A stretch of DNA of 64,000 nucleotides from CAWDYA01 sp963806495 (GCA_963806495.1 CAWDYA010000007.1:372001-436000); one strand, 5' to 3'. Shown: positions 44,797-54,312, counted from the first letter of the stretch. Made by a program: numbers and translations. Notes: a model not told the origin generated them from the letters alone.

Positions 44797-44874
44797 GTCC
44801 CCATCGTCTAGCCAGGCCTAGGACACAGCCCTTTCAAGGCTGCAACACGGGTTCGAATCCCGTTGGGGACGCCA
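44797..44874 (+). tRNA. tRNA-Glu (anticodon TTC)
   Basis: 78 bases including an encoded CCA. Acceptor GTCCCCA pairs with TGGGGAC. The anticodon loop CTTTCAA lies between CAGCC and GGCTG. The T-arm is ACGGGTTCGAATCCCGT. The D-arm begins TCGTCTAGCCAGGCCTAGGAC, the usual tRNA-Glu form. Confidence 0.97.
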
Positions 44875-44949
44875 AGCCGGCCCCGCCGCTACCGGCGCGT
44901 CTGAGGTTCTCTCGCCGAGGTGACACCGCCAGCGGGCCAAGAACAATGG

Positions 44950-45104
44950 GAAAATGCCCCCCACTCGTGTGAAGAAACACCGATCAAGTTGAATTATTTG
45001 AGCAGGTTGCAGTCGCTCCCGGCTTGCCGGCGCCTGCCCCCGGTGAACGGCACGGTGGAGGCGGCTCGTGCTGCGCACCTTCACACCAGTGGGGGGCATT
45101 TTCC
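44950..45104. repeat. Small element bounded by 26-bp inverted repeats
   Basis: Arm 1 at 44950-44975 and arm 2 at 45079-45104 are inverted copies with 25 of 26 bases matching; each contains the core AAAATGCCCCCCACT. A second pair of ~12 bases (GTTGAATTATTTG at 44989-45001 and its near-complement at 45107-45117) interleaves with the first. The ~100 bases between the arms hold no gene. It could be a MITE-like non-autonomous element, or a folded RNA downstream of tRNA-Glu. No clear target-site duplication is seen. Confidence 0.6.
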
Positions 45105-45204
45105 AAAATAATTCGACCATCCCGGCATCCCGCCCGTAGTTATGATTACAGCGTCCCGCGGCCCCCGCGGGGCACAAAGGCCATTCGACTCAGGAGGGTC
45201 GCCC

Positions 45205-46374
45205 ATGTCGGAGAAAACCCCCAGGACAAGGTATTTCAGGCACCTCGCCGTCGTGGCGATCGCAGCGGCCGCCGGAGTGGCGCTTCTGGTCGCCGCCGCC
45301 CCGGCTCCCGCGGCCCTCGCGGCGCACCCGGCCGACACCATCGCGGCCGCCGCACCGCCGGCCCCGCCGGCGCCTCCAGCCTCCCCGGCGGCCCCCGCGC
45401 CACCGGCTCCCCGCGAGCGCGATCACCGCGGCTGGCTGGGCGTCGTGCTGAGCGATCAGGGCGATGGCGTGGTCATCCGCTCGGTCGTCGGCGACAGCCC
45501 CGCGGACGAGGCGGGACTCAAGCGCGGCGACAGGATCGTCGAGTTCGAGGGGCGCCGCATCGACGAGTCCGATGACCTGATGGACGTGATGCGGGGCCTG
45601 AGACCGGGCGATCGGGTGAAGATCAAGGTCGATCGGGACGGCTCGCAGGAGACCCTCAGCGCCACGCTGGGCGAGTCGAAGCGCCGGATGGTTCAGCGCT
45701 TCGAGTGGAAGGGCGAGGGGGACGACGATATGGACGGCCCCAACGTCATCTTCAACGACGAGGGTGGCCATGGCCACCATCAGTTCATGGTGCTCACCTC
45801 CGGGCCGATGCTGGGTGTGGAGATCCTCCCGATGAGCGAGGATCTGAGGGCCCACTTCCGCGCACCGAAGGACTCGGGTCTGCTGGTCAACCGCGTGGTA
45901 AAGGATTCACCCGCGGATCGCGGCGGCGTGCGTGCGGGCGACGTGATCCTGGAAGTGGACGGGCAGGAGATCTCCGACTCGGGCGACATCCGTGACGCGC
46001 TGTCCGACCACAAGGCGGGCGACCGCGTGCCGGTGAAGGTGGTGCGCGACGGCAACGACGTGACGCTGGACGTGACACTCGACGAGGAGCACTCGTTCGG
46101 TCATCCGCGTCACGGCGCCTTCTACGTTGGTCCGGATGCAATCGGGATCGGCGAGGGCGTCGTCTCGGTCGACGAAGAGGAGATTCAGCGGGCGGTCGAG
46201 GAGGCCCAGCGCGCGCTGAAAGAAGCCATGGAGGAGATGCACCTCCAGATGAAGGAGCAGCACGAGAAGCAGAAGGAGATGGAGCAGGAGATCCGGGAGA
46301 AGCTCGAAGAACTCGATCACGACCAGCAGGAGACGGTCACGCGCGTCCACCGGGTCGTCACCTACGACATCTGA
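45205..46374 (+). CDS. Exported double-PDZ protein with C-terminal coiled coil
   Basis: 389 residues from ATG 45205, preceded by AGGAGGG. Signal peptide/anchor (LAVVAIAAAAGVALLVAAA), then a Pro/Ala-rich linker. PDZ 1 is RGWLGVVLSDQGDGVVIRSV...PADEAGLKRGDRIVEFEG; PDZ 2 is SGLLVNRVVKDSPADRGG...AGDVILEVDGQEISD. No trypsin-like Ser protease domain is present, so it is not a complete DegP/HtrA. The last ~60 residues (EEIQRAVEEAQRALKEAMEE onward) are strongly charged coiled coil. Probably a periplasmic scaffold or chaperone-like protein. Confidence 0.85.
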   Translation: MSEKTPRTRYFRHLAVVAIAAAAGVALLVAAAPAPAALAAHPADTIAAAAPPAPPAPPASPAAPAPPAPRERDHRGWLGVVLSDQGDGVVIRSVVGDSPADEAGLKRGDRIVEFEGRRIDESDDLMDVMRGLRPGDRVKIKVDRDGSQETLSATLGESKRRMVQRFEWKGEGDDDMDGPNVIFNDEGGHGHHQFMVLTSGPMLGVEILPMSEDLRAHFRAPKDSGLLVNRVVKDSPADRGGVRAGDVILEVDGQEISDSGDIRDALSDHKAGDRVPVKVVRDGNDVTLDVTLDEEHSFGHPRHGAFYVGPDAIGIGEGVVSVDEEEIQRAVEEAQRALKEAMEEMHLQMKEQHEKQKEMEQEIREKLEELDHDQQETVTRVHRVVTYDI

Positions 46375-46426
46375 TCCATCGCCACGCCCGCGGCGGGAGG
46401 CAGCGCCTTTCGCCGCGGCGCCCCCC

Positions 46427-46630
46427 TCATCCTCTCCGAAGGAGCAGCCCCTCCAGCGTCTCGCACGCCTCGCGCGTGCGCGCCAGATTGTCGGTCATCG
46501 TGGCGACGAAGGCGTCCGGCTCGACTTTCCCGGTCGCCCAGGCGGTATAGCTCCGGCGGCGCTGCTGGCACAGGTCGTCGAGAGTGCCGAACAGCGTTCG
46601 CAGCCTCTCGAATCTCTCCTGCTCGTCCAT
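46427..46630 (-). CDS. Small hypothetical protein
   Basis: 67 residues (MDEQERFERLRTLFGTLDDL onward), an acidic, mostly helical soluble protein with no motif I recognise. An upstream GGAGGAGCGC ribosome site supports it. It begins 18 bases after the SGNH gene stop on the same strand and may be translated from the same message. Confidence 0.5.
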   Translation of the reverse strand: MDEQERFERLRTLFGTLDDLCQQRRRSYTAWATGKVEPDAFVATMTDNLARTREACETLEGLLLRRG

Positions 46631-46648
46631 GCGCTCCTCCCGCTCCGC

Positions 46649-47776
46649 TCAGGGCGCGGCCGGAGCCGATGCGGGCAGGGACTCCGGCGCCTGCGTGTCC
46701 CGCGCGATCATCGGCTCGAATGTGCCCGCCAGCACTCCCGCCGCACACCGGTATCCGCGTGCCGAAGGATGGTGATCCAGCGGCATGTGGAAGAACTTGC
46801 GCCCGGTGGGATCCTGCCGCTTGTACTCGGGCAGGAGATCCACCACAGGGATGTCGAGTCCCTCGGCCATCTCGGTGAGACGTCGTTGAGCCTCCGCCGG
46901 GGCGTCGCGGCTGATCTGCTCCCAGTAGGGGAAGATGACGAACACGAGACGGATATGGCGCTCGTCGAGGATCCGCTTCATCTCGGCGAGGTAGCCGCGG
47001 TACTCGTCGAACAGATCCAGCGTGGTCTGATCGTACGGCAGGCGGATCAGATGGCGGATGTCGATCTTCTGGATGGTGTCGTCCTCGCCGGTGGCTTTAC
47101 GCGCGTAGGCCTTCAGCAGAAACAGCGCGTTGTAGATCGCCGTCTGCCGCAGATGAACCTTGAGCGGGCCGAGCAGGTCCCGCGCGTTCTCCTCCACAGA
47201 GAGCTTGAGGACCTCGCGGGACGACCTGCCACGGGTCAGGTCCGCGAGATCGTTGAGCACGAACGCCACCACGACGGCATCCGGCCTCAGGTCGAGCCCG
47301 TGCTCTTTCAGGAAGCCCAGCTCGTCGACGATCGTGAAGCCGCTGATGCCGGCGTTGATGACCTCGAGCGGCCGGCCGGGCAGGTCCTCCCGCAGACGTG
47401 TCTCGAGCTGAAACGGCCAGGTCTGCTCGTCGTTCACGTAGGCGCCGAAGGTGTATGAATCGCCGAGACAGAGAATACGATAGGTGCCGGCCGGCTTGCT
47501 GACGGTCACGTCCGGGCCCCGGAACCCGATGTTGCTGACGGAGATCCGGTAGGGCAGCCCCATCTTGAACCGGTCGGTGAAGCTCTGCCCGGGCAGGAGC
47601 GGCCCGGGAGTGGAATTCCACTGCTCCGGTGACACATATTCCAGCGTGTGCGCCGGGACCACCTCCGTGACCCGGAGCACCATCTCGATGAGGAACAGCA
47701 TGAGGCCGGTGGATACGACCGACAGCAGGATGTTCTTCGCCAGGGGCGCGCTCAGGATTTTCAACCGGGCCTCCAT
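46649..47776 (-). CDS. Membrane-anchored SGNH/GDSL hydrolase
   Basis: 375 residues from ATG 47776; the open frame continues upstream but the anchor and domain start here. N-terminal helix (NILLSVVSTGLMLFLIEMVL). Block I RILCLGDSYTFGAYV carries the Ser nucleophile, NAGISGFTIVDELGFL the Gly, VVAFVLNDLADL the Asn, and PLDHHPSARGYRCAA the Asp/His pair. Similar in plan to the SGNH protein at 11.5 kb. Probably an esterase or acyltransferase on an envelope glycan. Divergent from the TPR peptidase. Confidence 0.87.
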   Translation of the reverse strand: MEARLKILSAPLAKNILLSVVSTGLMLFLIEMVLRVTEVVPAHTLEYVSPEQWNSTPGPLLPGQSFTDRFKMGLPYRISVSNIGFRGPDVTVSKPAGTYRILCLGDSYTFGAYVNDEQTWPFQLETRLREDLPGRPLEVINAGISGFTIVDELGFLKEHGLDLRPDAVVVAFVLNDLADLTRGRSSREVLKLSVEENARDLLGPLKVHLRQTAIYNALFLLKAYARKATGEDDTIQKIDIRHLIRLPYDQTTLDLFDEYRGYLAEMKRILDERHIRLVFVIFPYWEQISRDAPAEAQRRLTEMAEGLDIPVVDLLPEYKRQDPTGRKFFHMPLDHHPSARGYRCAAGVLAGTFEPMIARDTQAPESLPASAPAAP

Positions 47777-47801
47777 TCTTTTCAGCGCGGAAGTATGGCA
47801 G

Positions 47802-49919
47802 ATGTTCCGCCGCGTGGAAAGCGCCGTCCCGGCGGCGATGGTCGCGCTCGCGCTGCTGGCCGCCGCGCCGCCCGCCGTGGCGACCGCGCCGGCCCGCGAC
47901 CTGGCGCTGCAGGGACGGCGGCACCTCGACGCCGGCGAGATTCCCGAGGCCCGCGCGGCCATGCACGCGGCGGCCGAGGCGTTCGTCGCGGACGCGGGCG
48001 GCCGCAGCCGCACGCCGGATCCGGAGCTGGCCGATTACCTCGGGCTGGGGCTGTACAACCTCGGCGTTCGGCTCAACAACGCCGGCGACGCGCCAGGCGC
48101 CCTGGACTGTTTCGCCGACGCGCTCGACGTGATGCGGCTGACTCCGCGGATGCGTGACGAGGCGTTCCGCTCCCGTCTCGCCGACTCCTCGCTGTCGGTA
48201 GCCGGATTCATCGTCTCGACCGGATCGATCGACCGGCCGATCGAGGTGTACGGACTGCTGGGGGACCTGTTTCCGGAAGATCCCCGCCCGTTCATCGGTC
48301 TGGGGGAGGCGCGGCTGTCGACGGGCGACCTGCCGGGCGCCGAAGCCGCGTTCGATCACGCCTGGGCCGCCCGGCCCGGAAGCGCCGAGGCGCTCGCGGG
48401 CAAGGGACGCGTGGCGCTCCGGATCGCCCTCTCGGGACCTCCGGCGGACGCGGCTCCCGGGGAGGCTGCCGCTGAGACCGCCCGCGCGGTGACGGCGGCC
48501 GTGGATCTCCTGAGCAAGGCGCGGGACCTGGATCCCTCTGCGGCAAGGGAGCGCGAGCTGGCCGCGGCCCTGCAGAAGGCGGCACCTGTTCTGGGCCGCG
48601 CCGGGCTGGCCGCCGAGGCGGCGGAGAGGCTGAAGGAGGCGGAGTCCTCGCTCCGCAGGGCCGTGGCGGTCGATCCGGGCTCGCCCTGGGCGCGGATGGA
48701 TCTCGCCACCTTCGTATTCAGGGCGAGACGGTACGAGGAGGCGGCCTCGCTGTTCGCGCAGGCCGGGGCGGCGTTCCACCGGATGGGGCAGGCGCGACCG
48801 GAAGATCGCAACGCGGCGGTCTGGGCGTCGGCCGAGGCGTCGTGCCGGGAGAACCGTGCCACGGCGATGTACAACCTGGCGGTGGATGCGCTCAACCGCG
48901 CCGAGTTCGCCCGGATCGAGGGCTACCTGGCGGAGGTCTGCCCCGTCAGCCCCCGCTGGGAGAGCACCTGCGAGGCTTTTCGGGGCGCCGCGGCCGTGAG
49001 GCAGCGCTTCTTCGAGAAAGCGGTGGCCGCTCACGAGGAGGCTCTCGCCGCCGAGCCAGGCCGTGCGGCTGATCTGCTGGCCCTCGGCGATCTGTACGCG
49101 GATGTCGGCGCCTGGGAGAAAGCCCGCACGTACTACATGAGGCTGCGAGCGATGCATTCCGACGTGCCGGGACTGGCCGATCGGCTCGCGTCCGTGGCCG
49201 CTCCGAAGCAGGCCGCGGTTTCCACGCGGGTGGTCGAGGTGTCCCGCGGACGGGTGCAGGTGAGCTATGCGGGCGAGGACCCGGGCCCGGGATTCGACAC
49301 CGCGGTGAAGGCAGCCTGGCTCCGCGTGGAGACCGCGCTCGGGCGTGACGCGCTCAACGGCGATCTGCCGATCCTGGTCTATCCGAACGCGCGCTCGTTT
49401 CGCGAGGAGGCGGGTTACCGGGTCGGCTCGCGGGTGAAGGGGTACTATGGCGGCGGGCGGATCAGCGTCTTCATCACTCCATCGACCACCACCGTCGAGT
49501 GGGTCTCGATCCTGACGCACGAGATGGCCCATCATGCGATCGAACGTCTGTCGGACGGCGCCGCTCCCTGGTGGCTGGCCGAGGGGCTCGCACGGTACAT
49601 CGAAGGGGATGCGGCGATCGTGGATCGACCCCGTCTGAAGCACCGCCTCGAGGCAGGCGCGCTCGGCCCGCTGTCGGGTCTCGACGATCGGATGGACAAG
49701 GCATGGAACGATCCGGAGGTCTACACGGACGCGCGAGACATGGCGTTGCTGGCGGTCGAGGAGATGTCCCGCCGAGGCGGGATCGACGCCATTCGATCCC
49801 TGCTGGCCGCCCTGGCCGCGGCCGATCCGGCGGCGCCGATCGACGCGCCGGTGCGGCGCGTGTTCGGCGCCTCGCTCGGGGATATCGACGCCGCATGGCG
49901 CGCCGCGCTCGAGTCCTGA
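47802..49919 (+). CDS. Exported TPR protein with gluzincin (peptidase MA-like) domain
   Basis: 705 residues from ATG 47802. Signal peptide (AAMVALALLAAAPPAVATA). Residues ~30-480 form TPR-like helical repeats (GLGLYNLGVRLNNAGDAPGA, AMYNLAVDALNRAEFARIEG, LLALGDLYADVGAWEKA). The C-terminal part contains VEWVSILTHEMAHHAIERLS (HExxH) and PWWLAEGLARYIEG, where the Glu is the third zinc ligand, the pattern of peptidase MA-like domains. Four bases separate its stop from the GT39-like gene, so both are probably co-transcribed. Confidence 0.87.
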   Translation: MFRRVESAVPAAMVALALLAAAPPAVATAPARDLALQGRRHLDAGEIPEARAAMHAAAEAFVADAGGRSRTPDPELADYLGLGLYNLGVRLNNAGDAPGALDCFADALDVMRLTPRMRDEAFRSRLADSSLSVAGFIVSTGSIDRPIEVYGLLGDLFPEDPRPFIGLGEARLSTGDLPGAEAAFDHAWAARPGSAEALAGKGRVALRIALSGPPADAAPGEAAAETARAVTAAVDLLSKARDLDPSAARERELAAALQKAAPVLGRAGLAAEAAERLKEAESSLRRAVAVDPGSPWARMDLATFVFRARRYEEAASLFAQAGAAFHRMGQARPEDRNAAVWASAEASCRENRATAMYNLAVDALNRAEFARIEGYLAEVCPVSPRWESTCEAFRGAAAVRQRFFEKAVAAHEEALAAEPGRAADLLALGDLYADVGAWEKARTYYMRLRAMHSDVPGLADRLASVAAPKQAAVSTRVVEVSRGRVQVSYAGEDPGPGFDTAVKAAWLRVETALGRDALNGDLPILVYPNARSFREEAGYRVGSRVKGYYGGGRISVFITPSTTTVEWVSILTHEMAHHAIERLSDGAAPWWLAEGLARYIEGDAAIVDRPRLKHRLEAGALGPLSGLDDRMDKAWNDPEVYTDARDMALLAVEEMSRRGGIDAIRSLLAALAAADPAAPIDAPVRRVFGASLGDIDAAWRAALES

Positions 49920-49922
49920 CCG

Positions 49923-51551
49923 ATGGATGAGCGGCGGCGCGCGCCCGAGCTGATCGCCGCGGTTGCGATCGTGCTCGTCGCTGGGCTGTTGCGATTCTGG
50001 GCGCCCGGCTCTGTCGGCATCGAGCACTACGACGAAGGTGTCTACGTGATCAGCGCCTTCGATCTGTCCGAGCCAGGGATGGGACACCGGCTCTATCCCG
50101 ATCAGATGTTCTTCTCGCCTCCGTTGTACGTCGCGCTCGTCGCTCTGGCGCACGCGATGGTCGGCGGCTCCCTCGACCGGGTCGCCGTGCTGGTGAGCGC
50201 GCTGTTCGGGACGCTCACCGTCGGGCTCCTCTGGTGGATCGGTCGGAGCTGGTTCGGGTCGGCCGCAGGGCTGGCGGCCGCGGCAATGCTGGCGCTGAGC
50301 GACTTTCACATCGCACTGTCCCGCGCGGCGCTGACCGATGTCACGTTCGCGTTCTTCCTGCTCGCGGCGGTCGCGCTGATCGTCGGCGCCTTCGACCGCG
50401 ACAGCCTTCTTCTCGCGGCTCTGGCGGGTCTGTGTACGGGGCTCGCCTGGAACACGAAGTACCACGGCTGGCTGGCGGTGGCGTTGGGCCTGGTCGCCTG
50501 GGCAGGTTTCGTCCTGTGGCGCAGACAGCCGGTCGGGTGGCGGAGGGCGGCCGCGGCCTGGGGGATCATCGGTGGCATCGCGCTGGTGTCGTACCTCCCC
50601 TGGGCGGTATGGGTGCAGCGCCAGCCGGGAGGCTACGCGGCGCTCACCGCCTGGCAGGGGGCGTTTCTCGACTTCCGCTGGAGCGCGAACCTCCTGCGGC
50701 ACGCGCGCGAGCAGATCTTCCTCGACGGGCGGCTCACCGATGTCTCGGTGATGATCGCGGCCGGCTTGGCTTTCGTGGCCATGCCGGGGCGCCGGCCCGG
50801 CTACAGGACGGCGTCGATTCTCGGTGCGATCGCGCTGCTGAGCTGGCTGGCAGGAGGCTGGGTCGCCATGCTCGCGGCCGGGGCGGCGGGGGCGGTGGCG
50901 CTCGCGGCGCGACCGGACCATCTGTCCTCCTGGCTTGCCGGGGCGTGGCTGGTCGTCTTCGCGGCCCTGACGCCGCTCTACTTTCCGTATGCCCGGCTGT
51001 TCCTGCCGATCACCGTCATCGGATGTCTGCTTTCAGGGCTGGCGCTCTCGGTACTCGCGGCGAGCGGTCAGGCGCGACCCTCGGGGGCACGCGCTGCGGC
51101 CTCCGGCTGTATTGCTGTTGCGATCGTGGTCGGACTGCTCCCGCGGCCGTCGGGGCCGGCCCGCGATCCTCTCCGACCCGCGCGCGGAGCGGCCGAGGCC
51201 GCGTCGCTGATGTCTCATCTGATACCGCTCGGCAGTCGCGTGAAGGTGATCGAGGAGCCGCCCGTCGCCTGGTACCTCTACGGGCTGGGATTCGATACGC
51301 TGCGCGACGTTCAGGACAAGGTGATCCCCGCGGGGGAGACCGAGCCGGTCTACGTGGTGACCGGTTTCTACGGTGACGCAGGCCTCGAGAGGCTCGGAGG
51401 ACGGGTGCGGCTGCTGGGGCGGTTTCCCTTCCGTCCGAAGGACCTGCGTCTGCTCGACGACCTCAGGCCGCCGTTTCCAGAGGACGCCGTGGTCGCCGAG
51501 CCGGGCCGGCACGACCTGATGCTGTACGAGCTTGCCCCGGCCGTGCCTTAG
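49923..51551 (+). CDS. Polytopic GT39/ArnT-like glycosyltransferase
   Basis: 542 residues. N-terminal helix, then a periplasmic loop with HYDEGVYV, the Asp/Glu pair typical of C-type (lipid-phosphate sugar) transferases such as PMT and ArnT. About eleven hydrophobic helices follow (SALFGTLTVGLLWWIG, GSAAGLAAAAMLALSD, TFAFFLLAAVALIVGAF), with a short soluble C-terminal domain. It would use an undecaprenyl-phosphate sugar to modify a lipid or protein at the outer face of the inner membrane. Confidence 0.82.
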   Translation: MDERRRAPELIAAVAIVLVAGLLRFWAPGSVGIEHYDEGVYVISAFDLSEPGMGHRLYPDQMFFSPPLYVALVALAHAMVGGSLDRVAVLVSALFGTLTVGLLWWIGRSWFGSAAGLAAAAMLALSDFHIALSRAALTDVTFAFFLLAAVALIVGAFDRDSLLLAALAGLCTGLAWNTKYHGWLAVALGLVAWAGFVLWRRQPVGWRRAAAAWGIIGGIALVSYLPWAVWVQRQPGGYAALTAWQGAFLDFRWSANLLRHAREQIFLDGRLTDVSVMIAAGLAFVAMPGRRPGYRTASILGAIALLSWLAGGWVAMLAAGAAGAVALAARPDHLSSWLAGAWLVVFAALTPLYFPYARLFLPITVIGCLLSGLALSVLAASGQARPSGARAAASGCIAVAIVVGLLPRPSGPARDPLRPARGAAEAASLMSHLIPLGSRVKVIEEPPVAWYLYGLGFDTLRDVQDKVIPAGETEPVYVVTGFYGDAGLERLGGRVRLLGRFPFRPKDLRLLDDLRPPFPEDAVVAEPGRHDLMLYELAPAVP

Positions 51552-51552
51552 C

Positions 51553-52720
51553 CTACAACGACCTCAGCCGCCGGCAGGCCTCCGCGAGATCGTGCTCCGT
51601 CTTGGCGAAGCAGAACCTCACCTGGTTGCGGCCGTCCTGGGGATCGGCGTAGAAGGAGGAGCCCGGCACCGAGCTCACCCCCGCGCGCGACAGCAGCAGG
51701 GCCGCTGCCTCCGCGTCCGAGGCGCATCCCAGCCGCGAGACGTCCGCCAGCAGGTAGTACGACCCCTGGGGGCGGATGACCCCCAGACCGGCCGCCTCGC
51801 AGGCGCCCGACAGGGCGTCGAGCTTGGCGGCGTACGACCGGCCCAGCTCGCGGTAGTAGGAGTCGGGCAGCCCGAAGGCCGCCACGACAGCGTGCTGCAG
51901 CGGTGTGGGCGCGCAGATGTACAGCAGGTCGTTCAGGACTCCCATACGCGCGGTGAGCTCGCGCCGGGCCACGGCGTAGCCGAGCCGCCAGCCGGTCATG
52001 CTGAAGGTCTTGGAGAACCCCGAGAGGGTAATGGTGGAGATCCTCCATTCCCGGCAGTGAGGCGAGGCTGACGTGGCGGTTGCCGTCGTACAGGATGTAC
52101 TCGTAGATCTCGTCCGTGAGGGCGATAACGCCCCACTTGTGGCACAGCCCGCCGATCCGCTCCAGCTCCGACTTCGTGAACACCTTGCCGGAGGGGTTCG
52201 ATGGCGTGTTGACCACCACCATCCGGGTGCGGGGGCCGAACGCCGCCTCGAGCTCCGCTTCGTCGAACCCCCACTGCGGCGGCCGCGTTCTGACGAACCG
52301 CGGCTCAGCCCCGCACATCTTCAGGATGTTCACATGGTAGGAGTAGAACGGGGAGAAGATCACCGCCTCGTCGCCCGGGTCGAGCAGGGCGAGACAGGCG
52401 ATGGCGAAGCCCCCGGTGGAACCGACGGTGACGAGCACTTCGGTGTCCGGGTCGCAGGCGATCCCGTTGTACGACTTCATCTTGTCCGCGACGGCACGGC
52501 GCAGGTCGTCGACACCCTCGAACTTGGAGTAGATGTTCCGGTCGGAGCGGATCGCCTCCATCGCGGCGTCCTTGACCGGATCGGGAGTGGGCTGGTCGCA
52601 AATCCCCTGGCCGAGATTGATGCCGCCGGCCTTCTCGCACTCGCGGGACATGCGGCGTATGTCCGACTGGACGAGACCCTCGGCGCGGCGGGCGAACCTG
52701 ATGCGGGGCGTGTCGGTCAT
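51553..52720 (-). CDS. Class I/II PLP aminotransferase (frameshifted)
   Basis: About 388 residues if one extra base near 52035-52045 is ignored. INLGQGICDQPTPDPVKDAA, TVGSTGGFAIACLALLDPGD, NTPSNPSGKVFT (PLP site Asn) and LTDEIYEYILYD lie in the first frame. The second frame supplies LSGFSKTFSMTGWRLGYAVA with the Schiff-base Lys, the domain hinge and the C-terminus GRNQVRFCFAKTEHDLAEAC with the substrate-carboxylate Arg. It belongs to the aspartate/aromatic aminotransferase fold; substrate not determinable. Confidence 0.87.
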
Positions 52721-52897
52721 CGCACGACTATACTACATCGACCTCGGGGCACCTCTGGTTGGCGATGGCTACAAGACCCTGGCCGTGAGGGTTGCCGGCG
52801 CATGGCTACAGCCTCAACCTGACGGGTGGCCGTCGGGCTCGGCGCGGACTACGTCCGCACCGTCGCCAGCCGCAGGGTACCGTGCGGAGGACATGCT

Positions 52898-53098
52898 ATG
52901 AGCAATCGGCGCAACCCTGTCCTGACCTTCTTGGTCATAGGGTTCATGGGAGTCGTGGCCATCTCCAACATCGCCGGCAAACCCCGGTTCGAGACGTTTC
53001 ACACGACGGACGTTCTGCAATTGGTTGGCGCCGGCATGTGCTTCGGTGTCGCCCTCGTTGCGCTGGTCAATGTCGTCCGCGGCCCGCGTTCGAGCTGA
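52898..53098 (+). CDS. Small two-helix membrane protein
   Basis: 66 residues from ATG 52898, with GCGGAGG seven bases upstream. Two hydrophobic segments (VLTFLVIGFMGVVAISNI and VGAGMCFGVALVALVNVV) are joined by a polar loop. No family recognised. Codon use is ordinary. It sits alone in an otherwise gene-poor stretch. Confidence 0.5.
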   Translation: MSNRRNPVLTFLVIGFMGVVAISNIAGKPRFETFHTTDVLQLVGAGMCFGVALVALVNVVRGPRSS

Positions 53099-53745
53099 CC
53101 CCGAATCCGATCCCTGTGCAATCAGGATACGCCCTGTGATGTGAGATGGGAGGCGGCTTGCGGGGAGTCCCCGAGCGCACGATGCAGCCCAAAACGCGAA
53201 TGGAGCCGACGCGCCAAGCGAGCCTGTGGCGCGCGGCTCGTTTGCTAGGGGGGGCCGAAGACCGACAACGCCCCCCCCAGCGCGAGGTGCCCCTGCCGCC
53301 TCGCCGGATGGAGATCCCCCCTCGGCCTGCCCGAGCGAGCGACCAGGAAGGCAGGGAGACGCAGGCCTGGAACGGCCTGCCATGTTGGCCAACGGGGCCT
53401 TGGACAGGCGCACCTGAAGACTGCACGGGAGGCGAGCGAGGGTAGGGGGGCGGTGGCAGGTCCGTCCAGGTGCCTATTTCCGAAGGTCAGCGGAAGCGGT
53501 GGTCAACTACTTCTTGTCACCACCTGCTACCAGTTTGCTACCGACTCGGCGTGAACGGGGGGCGGTTGGCCTCAACGTCGCGGCTCGGCGGATGGTGCCC
53601 TTCCTTCTGGCGAATGGCCCCGAGTCCGGCGGGGTCGGCCCCCCGACCAGACCACGTTGACAGGGGTCGACTCCGGGCTATAATGCGACCTTTCCCGACA
53701 CACTTTCGATGGACGTGCCCGCACGTAGCCACGAGGAGACATTAA
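53099..53745. other. Gene-poor intergenic region, possible repeat remnant
   Basis: About 650 bases without a supported gene. Open frames on both strands are short, overlapping and Arg/Pro-rich, which suggests noncoding GC-rich DNA. The conceptual stretch around 53180-53260 (QPKTRMEPTRQAS) resembles translations I associate with dispersed noncoding repeats, but this is only a memory-level impression. Confidence 0.4.
53657..53684 (+). promoter_or_regulatory. Consensus sigma70 promoter
   Basis: TTGACA (53657-53662), 16-base spacer, TATAAT (53679-53684). Both boxes match the consensus. It lies 62 bases upstream of the outer-membrane protein start and should drive that gene strongly. Confidence 0.8.
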
Positions 53746-54312
53746 ATGAGGAAGGCGCCCCTCTTCCTGACCTTGATAGCAAGCGTCATGTTCCTTCCTG
53801 CGGCCAACGCCAAGAACCGGGACCACTCCTACGAGTTCGGGCTGGGCTTTGCCCATGTGGACGCGGACAGCCATGAGGGGATCGACAACTCCACAGGCCC
53901 CACCATCCGTTTCGGCTACCACTTCTCCGCCAAGATCGAGGCGGAGGTCCATGCGGGCTGGAGCAGCACGCAGGTCTACGGCCATGATGCCGACTTCCTC
54001 CGGACGGCCGCCCTCATCACCGGCAACTTCCTCACCGACCGCGAGACCAATACGATCCCCTACGTTTCCGCCGGGCTGGGAGTCATCAACGAGACCATCA
54101 AGTCCTACAAGGACTCCAACGGTAACCAGGTCCTCGAATCGTTCGATTCCGCCGCCCTGCTCACCCTGGGCGTGGGCGCCCGCACCTTCTTCACCGATAA
54201 CTGGGCCATCCGCTACGAGGGCCGGTACAACCACCATAACACCTTCGACATGAACCAGGACGAATACGTCGTCTCGGTGGCGGTGACCTGGATCGTCGGG
54301 GGAGAGAAGTAA
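53746..54312 (+). CDS. Outer-membrane beta-barrel protein (OmpA/OmpW-like barrel)
   Basis: 188 residues. Signal peptide (APLFLTLIASVMFLPAANA), then alternating strands: YEFGLGFAHVDAD, TIRFGYHFSAKIEAEVHAGW, TIPYVSAGLGVINE, LLTLGVGARTFFTDNWAIRY and EYVVSVAVTWIV. Size and strand count suggest an eight-stranded barrel without a periplasmic OmpA domain. It has its own strong promoter, so it may be abundant. GAGGAGAC lies upstream of the ATG. Confidence 0.85.
   Translation: MRKAPLFLTLIASVMFLPAANAKNRDHSYEFGLGFAHVDADSHEGIDNSTGPTIRFGYHFSAKIEAEVHAGWSSTQVYGHDADFLRTAALITGNFLTDRETNTIPYVSAGLGVINETIKSYKDSNGNQVLESFDSAALLTLGVGARTFFTDNWAIRYEGRYNHHNTFDMNQDEYVVSVAVTWIVGGEK

Noticed and set aside
44618..44820. 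Possible small gene downstream of the metal operon palindrome on the plus strand
   Set aside because: The product is low-complexity Arg/Pro/Ser-rich, has no ribosome site and runs into tRNA-Glu.
47097..50921. A 1274-codon minus-strand open frame
   Set aside because: It is antisense to the TPR peptidase and GT39-like genes, whose motifs and starts are convincing; it shows only the low-complexity composition expected of GC-rich antisense frames.
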